Origin: Polyangiaceae bacterium
GTDB taxonomy: Bacteria > Myxococcota_A > Polyangia > Polyangiales > Polyangiaceae
NCBI GenBank assembly: GCA_029266615.1
Contig: JAQSWN010000067.1
Location: 1-38,230 of the forward strand
Length of the DNA: 38,230 nt
Direction of reading: 5' to 3'
This document shows positions 33,552-38,230 of the stretch, one piece after another. Each line of letters begins with the position of its first letter. Positions within the stretch are counted from its first letter, which is position 1. Both the position numbers and the translations under genes were made by a program. The notes beneath the pieces are model-generated. The model saw nothing but the letters and a program-made list of their open reading frames with translations. It was not told the origin of the DNA and did no database searches.

Positions 33552-34193
33552 CTACCGCGAAAGCGCCAGCGCCCGTGGCTCGACGAATTGGCGGATCTTG
33601 TGCGGCGCTCTGAGCAGCATGCCGGCGATCCTGTCTTCGAACAGCATGCGCGTGAGGCCGTCCCCCAGATCCAGTGCCGCCCCCACCGTGATGAGCGAAC
33701 GCCCTCCAGGTAGCTCGCGAACGCGAAAGAAGCCCCAGACGTCGTGGATGTCGTGAGGGGCCGCGGGGTCCAACCAGAAGCGGATGGTCTCCGCGTCGGC
33801 GCGGTCCAGCACTACCGTGTAGCGGGCGTCGACCAAGGAGCTCCCCTGCACCAATTCGACCCGAGACAAGCCGTCGCGTGACTCGATGAGTCGCGCGCTC
33901 TTGGTGCGAGGCAACGCCTCGGGCCAATTGCTCACGTCCGACAGCGCGGCGAGCACCAGCTCGGGACGCGCGTCCACGACTTGGTACGAGACGCCACCCA
34001 CGTAGCGGCCGCCGTCATGCTGGAAGCGCAGCGCACGAGAAATCATGCCGCCCGCGTGCAACGTGTCCCGCTCTTGCGCGGAAAACGGAGCCGCTGCATG
34101 TCCCCCGCGCGCTTTCGGTTCCGCCGCGGCGGGAACGGCGAGCGACAGCGCGAGCACGCAACTCCACAGCGAGCTCGCGGCAGCGTGACGCAT
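33552..34193 (-). CDS. Exported SRPBCC/START-like protein
   Basis: A 213-residue protein with a signal peptide (about 1-24, ending in AVPAAAEP) and a SRPBCC-type helix-grip domain: YQVVDARPELVLAALSDVSNWPEALPRTKSARL is the characteristic first helix and strand, followed by IRFWLDPAAPHDIHDVWGFFRV and a C-terminal helix. Such domains bind hydrophobic ligands; exported versions may act on lipids at the envelope. The ATG at 34193 gives a clean signal peptide; the frame extends to 34307 but that part is not signal-like. It lies 28 bases upstream of the ABC permease on the same strand, which suggests a lipid-related transport unit. Confidence 0.75.
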   Translation of the reverse strand: MRHAAASSLWSCVLALSLAVPAAAEPKARGGHAAAPFSAQERDTLHAGGMISRALRFQHDGGRYVGGVSYQVVDARPELVLAALSDVSNWPEALPRTKSARLIESRDGLSRVELVQGSSLVDARYTVVLDRADAETIRFWLDPAAPHDIHDVWGFFRVRELPGGRSLITVGAALDLGDGLTRMLFEDRIAGMLLRAPHKIRQFVEPRALALSR

Positions 34194-34248
34194 GGCCGGT
34201 GAGGTTAGCGCCGATCGGCGAGGACGCCTAGGGGCGTCCGCCGCCGAC

Positions 34249-36609
34249 TCAGAGGGGCGCCGTGAAAACGTCCAACTTCCACGGACCGCTGTCGCCATCG
34301 TAGCCATCGATCTGGATGAAGTAGTCGCCGGCTTGCAATTCCAGATCCAAGAAGCTCCGCGTCGACCAATAGCCTGGGGCGCAGGCCATTGGCACCTCGG
34401 CTCCCGGGCAAAGCGAGCCTTTTCTTACGGAGAGCATCGTTCGGTACTCGCTGTTACGCATATCCAAAACGACCCGCCGTGGGGCACTCAGGCTCATCTT
34501 GAGAAGCTGATCGGGCGCGCCTCCAGGGGCCTGCCCCCCGCGGTCACACCCAGCGTCGAAGTCGGGGAAAGCGTTACTGGTATTGCCCGTGAAGCGGCCG
34601 CCCAACTCCGACACCGTGACGGGAGCGTCGCAGTTTTCCGCGAAAGGCACGACGACCGGAGACGTCACCCGTCGCTCGAGAAAGCTCATGCCGACCGGGT
34701 TACCGCGAGAAGATTCGATGACGGCGCGGTGCTTTCCTTTGGGCATGCGGTAACGAACGGCTCGCGCCGGGACCGCCCCGTCGCACCCGAAGTTCGTGTC
34801 ACAAGTGTCGTCGACGAAAGCGACCGCGCCGGTATCGCCGTCGGAGAAGCGCCCCACGAGCATCACGTCACGAACGTCCGAGAGCTCGAGCTGGAAGGCG
34901 GCGTCGGGCGCTCCGACCACGCAGCCCGGGTCCACCGCGTCTTCGTGAGTCGCAAGCTCTACGATTTGCTCCACTCCGGCCGCGAGCGTGAGTGGCGCAT
35001 TGCAACCTTCCCCGGGGGGAGCATCGGAGACGGGGGCGGTTTGGAGACGAATGCTCACGTCGTCCGGGCCCGTGGCGGAGACGAGCGCGCGGTAGGTGCC
35101 CGCGGGCAGGTTGCGATCGAACAGCCGCCCTGGCTGGCTGCGACGACAGGTGCGCTCCAAAGTGCAGCTCGCGTCCAAGAGCGACAAGAGGGGCACTCCG
35201 AGCTCGTTCTGCGATTCGGCCACGAGCGTGACGTCGCGCGGTTCGGTCAACGTGAAGCCGACGAACGCGTCGCCCAAGCGCGGCGTCACAGACGAGCACT
35301 CGGTGTCCTCGTCCGTCGCGTAACCAGGCAAGCGTAAGAGCACGGGGTCGCCGTTGGCCACCAACGAGACCGCGTCTTCGCACAACTCGCCGGATTGTGG
35401 CTCGGCCGGTCGAAAGTCCACCCGCACCTGAGCGCTGCCTTCGACGTCGCCGGCCAAGTAGAGCGGATAGCGACCGGCCTCTACCCCCCGGAGGATGACG
35501 CGGGAGACGCTCGCCTCGGGCGGCGGACAGCAGAACCCGAACACCGCGCCCTTCACGTCCAAGCTCTGACTGCACGTGCCATCGAACGCGGTGACCAGCG
35601 CAGCGCCTGCTTCGAGGTCATCACACGAATAGGCTTCGTTTCGGCCGCAAGCCATGTCGTCTTGCTTGCTGTCGCGCGTGCACGCCACCTGCGCCGATAC
35701 GTCTCGCCCGCTCCGCGCGTAGGAGCGGGTGCACGAGCTGACCGCGGCGCCGCACTCGGACGCGACCCCGAGCACCAGGCGTCCGATGTCCGCCTTGGCC
35801 GTGACGTCCAAGTCGTAGGGGCCGCCTTCGGGCAACGTCACTTCCAACACGACATCGCGGTAGCTGGTCTTATCCGGTGCGCACTCGCTCGGGAAGTCCA
35901 AGCGAGCGGCGGTCAGATCCAGCGCGTAGGTGCCGGGCTCGGTCACCTGCAGCGCGTCGTCGCAACGGTCGTGCGCGGGCGAGCTGCAGTCCAACTCGTC
36001 TACGCTGCCGTCGCAGTCGTCGTCGCTGCGGTTGCCGCAGACTTCGGTGCTCCCGCTGCCGACGAGCGGGTCGTCGTCATCGCAGTCCCGGCCGCCGCAG
36101 TTACGCACGGGGTCCCCGTCTCCGTCCGCGTCCCGGGGGTCATGCCGGCACGACTTTGTCGCCTCATCGCAGGTGTCGATCGTGCAGGTGCTGTTATCAC
36201 TACATGCGACTACCTCCCCTTCCACACACCCGGCGCGCGGGTCGCACCGCTCCACACCGTCGCAGTAGATGGGGTCGTCGCAGCGCGCGTCGTTTGGCGC
36301 AAAGCGACAGCGCCCGAGCTCGGAGTCGCACCGATCCTCCGTACAATCCACGTCGTCGTCACACTGCCCGTCGTCCTCGCAAGGACCTCCCAACGTCGGA
36401 TCGAGCTCGTCCCCGCCGTCTACGTCCAGCCTGAATCCGGCGCTTCCAGGCGCGCCAGCGTCACCGCCCTCGCCGCCGGCTCCCGGCCCGAAAGGGCTCT
36501 TCACCTTGTCCGACCCACATGCCAGCGGAAGCGCCCCGAAGGCGAGGCCCCAAAGGAGCGCTCGCGGAGCTAGCGAGCGGACCAGGCGGAAGGAGAGCCA
36601 GCGTTGCAA
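34249..36609 (-). CDS. Large Cys-rich/MopE-type lipoprotein
   Basis: A 786-residue secreted lipoprotein. The signal peptide ends in LPLAC (Cys31), followed by a Gly-rich linker. A Cys-rich stretch (77-154) has repeated C-D-D/C-T-x-D-x-C units, and a MopE-type metal-binding motif (160-208) has DADGDG, CGGRDCDDDDP and CGNRSDDDCDGSVDELDC. Four or more beta-rich repeats follow, each with a C-x-A/D start and a DV-L/ASDGPDDV-like strand, e.g. near 415, 525 and 680. These resemble surface proteins of myxobacteria of unknown role; Ca or Cu binding is likely from the Asp and Cys pattern. The start is a TTG at 36609 with no clear ribosome-binding site. It shares only about 30 bases of divergent space with the kinase-like gene. 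Confidence 0.8.
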   Translation of the reverse strand: MQRWLSFRLVRSLAPRALLWGLAFGALPLACGSDKVKSPFGPGAGGEGGDAGAPGSAGFRLDVDGGDELDPTLGGPCEDDGQCDDDVDCTEDRCDSELGRCRFAPNDARCDDPIYCDGVERCDPRAGCVEGEVVACSDNSTCTIDTCDEATKSCRHDPRDADGDGDPVRNCGGRDCDDDDPLVGSGSTEVCGNRSDDDCDGSVDELDCSSPAHDRCDDALQVTEPGTYALDLTAARLDFPSECAPDKTSYRDVVLEVTLPEGGPYDLDVTAKADIGRLVLGVASECGAAVSSCTRSYARSGRDVSAQVACTRDSKQDDMACGRNEAYSCDDLEAGAALVTAFDGTCSQSLDVKGAVFGFCCPPPEASVSRVILRGVEAGRYPLYLAGDVEGSAQVRVDFRPAEPQSGELCEDAVSLVANGDPVLLRLPGYATDEDTECSSVTPRLGDAFVGFTLTEPRDVTLVAESQNELGVPLLSLLDASCTLERTCRRSQPGRLFDRNLPAGTYRALVSATGPDDVSIRLQTAPVSDAPPGEGCNAPLTLAAGVEQIVELATHEDAVDPGCVVGAPDAAFQLELSDVRDVMLVGRFSDGDTGAVAFVDDTCDTNFGCDGAVPARAVRYRMPKGKHRAVIESSRGNPVGMSFLERRVTSPVVVPFAENCDAPVTVSELGGRFTGNTSNAFPDFDAGCDRGGQAPGGAPDQLLKMSLSAPRRVVLDMRNSEYRTMLSVRKGSLCPGAEVPMACAPGYWSTRSFLDLELQAGDYFIQIDGYDGDSGPWKLDVFTAPL

Positions 36610-36638
36610 CGCAGCTGTTGTAGCGCGCCCCTGTAGTC

Positions 36639-38066
36639 ATGCAGAGGAAGTTTTGGCATGATCGAGGGATCGTGTCCCAAGAACGCCTGACCCGACACGA
36701 AATCTCATGGCTCCTGGCCCAGGAAGCACGTGGTGCCGCGCGCGCCCTGCGGGAGGGGGTGACCCAGCTTCGGAAGGAGCCGGGCGCGAGCACGGAAACT
36801 CGTATCGTCAACGCCCCGGGGGACGGCCCCGCCGTCGAGACGACGCTCGACGCGTTGGACGACGCGATCAGCATGCTCAGCGACCTCAACACCGGGGCGC
36901 GCGGAGCCAGCAAAGCACGTCGTGGCAGAATCGACCTGGCGGCGCTGCTCATGGACCTTTCGCCCAACACGCGCCTCGCCATCGAGCCCGGCGCCGGGAT
37001 TGAGGTGTTCGGTGACGAGCAGGATCTGCGACGCATGCTCAACATGCTCGTCACCCAGGCCGGTTCCACTCAAGGCGGCGCGGCCGAGGTGAAGATCCGG
37101 CGTCAAGCCGAGTGGGTGAAGATCAGCGTAGAGCTCGGTCCCGACGCGGGCGCTCAGGAGCTGGAGCGCCGCTGGCTCAGTCGCATGGCGACTCGCCACG
37201 GTGGCTCGGTCGAGCTCGAGGGCGGCACCCAATCCATCTTCTTGCCGGCAGACGGCGCAAGCGATCAGCGTGAAGTCGTGGAGCTCCGTAAAGAGCTGGA
37301 GCAGGCGCAGCAGCTAGGCGAAGCCTACGCGCGTGAGCTGGCCACCGTGCTCACCGCCGGAGACATCCGCACGGAGCCGCCGCCTGCGATCGCGCCCCGC
37401 GGCGGCTCTCAGCGTTTCGAGGTCCTGCAGGGAGCTGCCCACGCGCTTCAGCGCTCGCTCAAATCCATGCTGGAGGGTCTGCGCGCCGACGCGACCATGG
37501 CCGCGAGCGCCCTCGGGGAGACCTCACCCCTCGTGCAAAGCCTTCAGAAGCGCGCCTCCGCGGCCGCGGAGATGTCGTTCGATCTCGCGCTCGCCGCGGA
37601 CTGCCCGTTCGACGAGCCGAAGTCCCGGGTGTCGGTAGCAGAGCTGGTAAAGACCGCTGTCTCTGACGCAGAGTCGCGCGCCGCGCGCCACGGCATCACC
37701 GTCGTCGTGAAGGGGCCATCGCCACTCCCCCTCTCGACGCGCCCCAAGACCTTCCTCGCGCTGCTCCGAGCCCTGCTCCATCACGCCATCTCCGCGACGC
37801 CACGTGACGGCGAGGTCGTGATCTCGGCGTATGCGGTGGACAGCGGCGTGCTCATCTCGGTGCAAGACGGCGGGCCTTCAGTCACGGAAGCGCACCGAGC
37901 CGACGTCCTCCGAAACCGCACGGATCCCAGCGCTTTTGGTCGCCCCTCGGGCGTGGCGCTGCTCATCGCCGAGGCGGCCGCTGAAAGCCTCGGCGGCGCC
38001 CTCGAGCTTCGTGACGGCCCCGACGGCGAGGCCGAGGTGTGGACGCTGCTGCACGGCCACAGCTGA
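36639..38066 (+). CDS. Sensor-kinase-like protein with two degenerate ATPase domains
   Basis: A 475-residue cytoplasmic protein with an unusual doubled plan. First half: a helix with TRHEISWLLAQEARG like a HisKA dimerisation helix (His near 20), then an ATPase-like region at about 100-205 with FGDEQDLRRMLNMLVTQAG. A coiled linker (ELRKELEQAQQLGEAYARELAT) leads to a second helical pair and an ATPase region at about 345-470 with LLRALLHHAISATP and VQDGGPSV, GVALLIAEAAAESLGG. The N-box Asn is missing in both and the DxGxG loop reads DGGPS, so ATP use is doubtful; it may be a scaffold or pseudokinase. A response regulator begins 117 bases downstream. The start may be ATG 36639 or GTG 36672, which has GAGGG close by. 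Confidence 0.72.
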   Translation: MQRKFWHDRGIVSQERLTRHEISWLLAQEARGAARALREGVTQLRKEPGASTETRIVNAPGDGPAVETTLDALDDAISMLSDLNTGARGASKARRGRIDLAALLMDLSPNTRLAIEPGAGIEVFGDEQDLRRMLNMLVTQAGSTQGGAAEVKIRRQAEWVKISVELGPDAGAQELERRWLSRMATRHGGSVELEGGTQSIFLPADGASDQREVVELRKELEQAQQLGEAYARELATVLTAGDIRTEPPPAIAPRGGSQRFEVLQGAAHALQRSLKSMLEGLRADATMAASALGETSPLVQSLQKRASAAAEMSFDLALAADCPFDEPKSRVSVAELVKTAVSDAESRAARHGITVVVKGPSPLPLSTRPKTFLALLRALLHHAISATPRDGEVVISAYAVDSGVLISVQDGGPSVTEAHRADVLRNRTDPSAFGRPSGVALLIAEAAAESLGGALELRDGPDGEAEVWTLLHGHS

Positions 38067-38183
38067 GCTCGCCGTCTCAAACCGCGAATCCGTAGCCCTA
38101 GGGCGGGGAAAGCGCCTCGGGGTGCCCGGCCCGCCAAACGATAGTTACTTTTGCGCGCAGCTCTAGTATCGAGGTTGGCTCTG

Positions 38184-38230
38184 ATGAGGATTCTCGTCGT
38201 TGAGGACCAGGACTCTATCCGGCGCATGAT
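38184..38230 (+). CDS. Response regulator, N-terminal fragment (runs off the window)
   Basis: The last 47 bases open a new frame beginning RILVVEDQDSIRRMI, the first strand and acidic loop of a receiver domain (Glu-Asp pair for Mg binding). GAGG at 38171-38174 lies nine bases upstream of the ATG at 38184. It is on the same strand as the kinase-like gene 117 bases upstream and is its likely partner. The output domain is outside the window. Confidence 0.8.
   Translation, partial: MRILVVEDQDSIRRM

Noticed and set aside
35395..36573. 392-residue + strand open frame opposite the large lipoprotein
   Set aside because: Shadow of the Cys/Asp-rich frame; Val/Ala/Arg-rich without family features.
1..38230. 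CRISPR arrays, insertion sequences, rRNA operons
   Set aside because: No regularly spaced repeats, transposase motifs or rRNA sequence were seen in the window.

Overview
The window is high-GC, gene-dense chromosomal DNA that reads as a member of the Myxococcota (former Deltaproteobacteria), most likely the Polyangia. That placement is inference. It rests on many GTG and TTG starts, many lipoproteins with VWA or Cys-rich/MopE-type modules, FHA and PP2C signalling proteins, and a Tgl/PilF-like TPR lipoprotein. No taxonomic marker such as 16S rRNA is present. I see no CRISPR array, prophage or insertion sequence. It looks like core chromosome with scattered accessory genes.

Layout. 1-3.1 kb, + strand: a gene of unknown function coupled to prephenate dehydratase (pheA), then an FHA-domain protein and a DUF502 membrane protein. 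A TerB-like gene (-) faces them. 3.7-8.3 kb, +: a VWA-domain lipoprotein and a long type-2 isoleucyl-tRNA synthetase. 8.3-9.0 kb: a hairpin-rich interval with one small coiled-coil ORF. 9.0-11.4 kb, -: an ArsR-type regulator fused to a methyltransferase, directly upstream of S-adenosylhomocysteine hydrolase (ahcY). This is a compact SAM-cycle unit with a candidate operator. 11.8-16.8 kb: a small methyltransferase and a short exported protein (+), a SirB1-type protein (-) with a TATAAT box right at its start, a two-CBS protein, a delta-9-type fatty-acid desaturase and a lipoprotein (+). tRNA-Pro(GGG) and a strong terminator follow.

17.1-24.2 kb: a PP2C phosphatase with a cNMP-binding-like tail (-) diverges from a seven-gene + strand run: tsaB, a Crp/Fnr regulator, a Tgl/PilF-like TPR lipoprotein, a short RodZ-like protein, recO, murJ and engB. 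It combines tRNA modification, envelope/pilus assembly, DNA repair, peptidoglycan export and ribosome assembly. 24.2-28.9 kb: a Gly/Ser-rich single-pass membrane protein (-), tRNA-Val(CAC), two tandem Bor-like lipoproteins overlapping a predicted outer-membrane barrel, then a biotin-carrier protein coupled to a D-cysteine-desulfhydrase/ACC-deaminase family enzyme.

28.9-36.6 kb is a continuous - strand block. In transcription order: a large Cys-rich/MopE lipoprotein, an exported SRPBCC-like protein, an ABC-2-type permease, a helical membrane protein, a XerC-type recombinase, and a membrane sulfatase-fold protein that appears split by a +1 frameshift. 36.6 kb to the end, +: a kinase-like protein with two degenerate ATPase domains and the first codons of a response regulator.

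The items most worth checking are the sulfatase-fold protein (Thr where the catalytic Cys/Ser should be, an embedded MopE motif, and the frameshift), the tandem Bor-like lipoproteins, the doubled degenerate kinase, and the ArsR-methyltransferase/ahcY unit. No single system in the window is clearly unprecedented.
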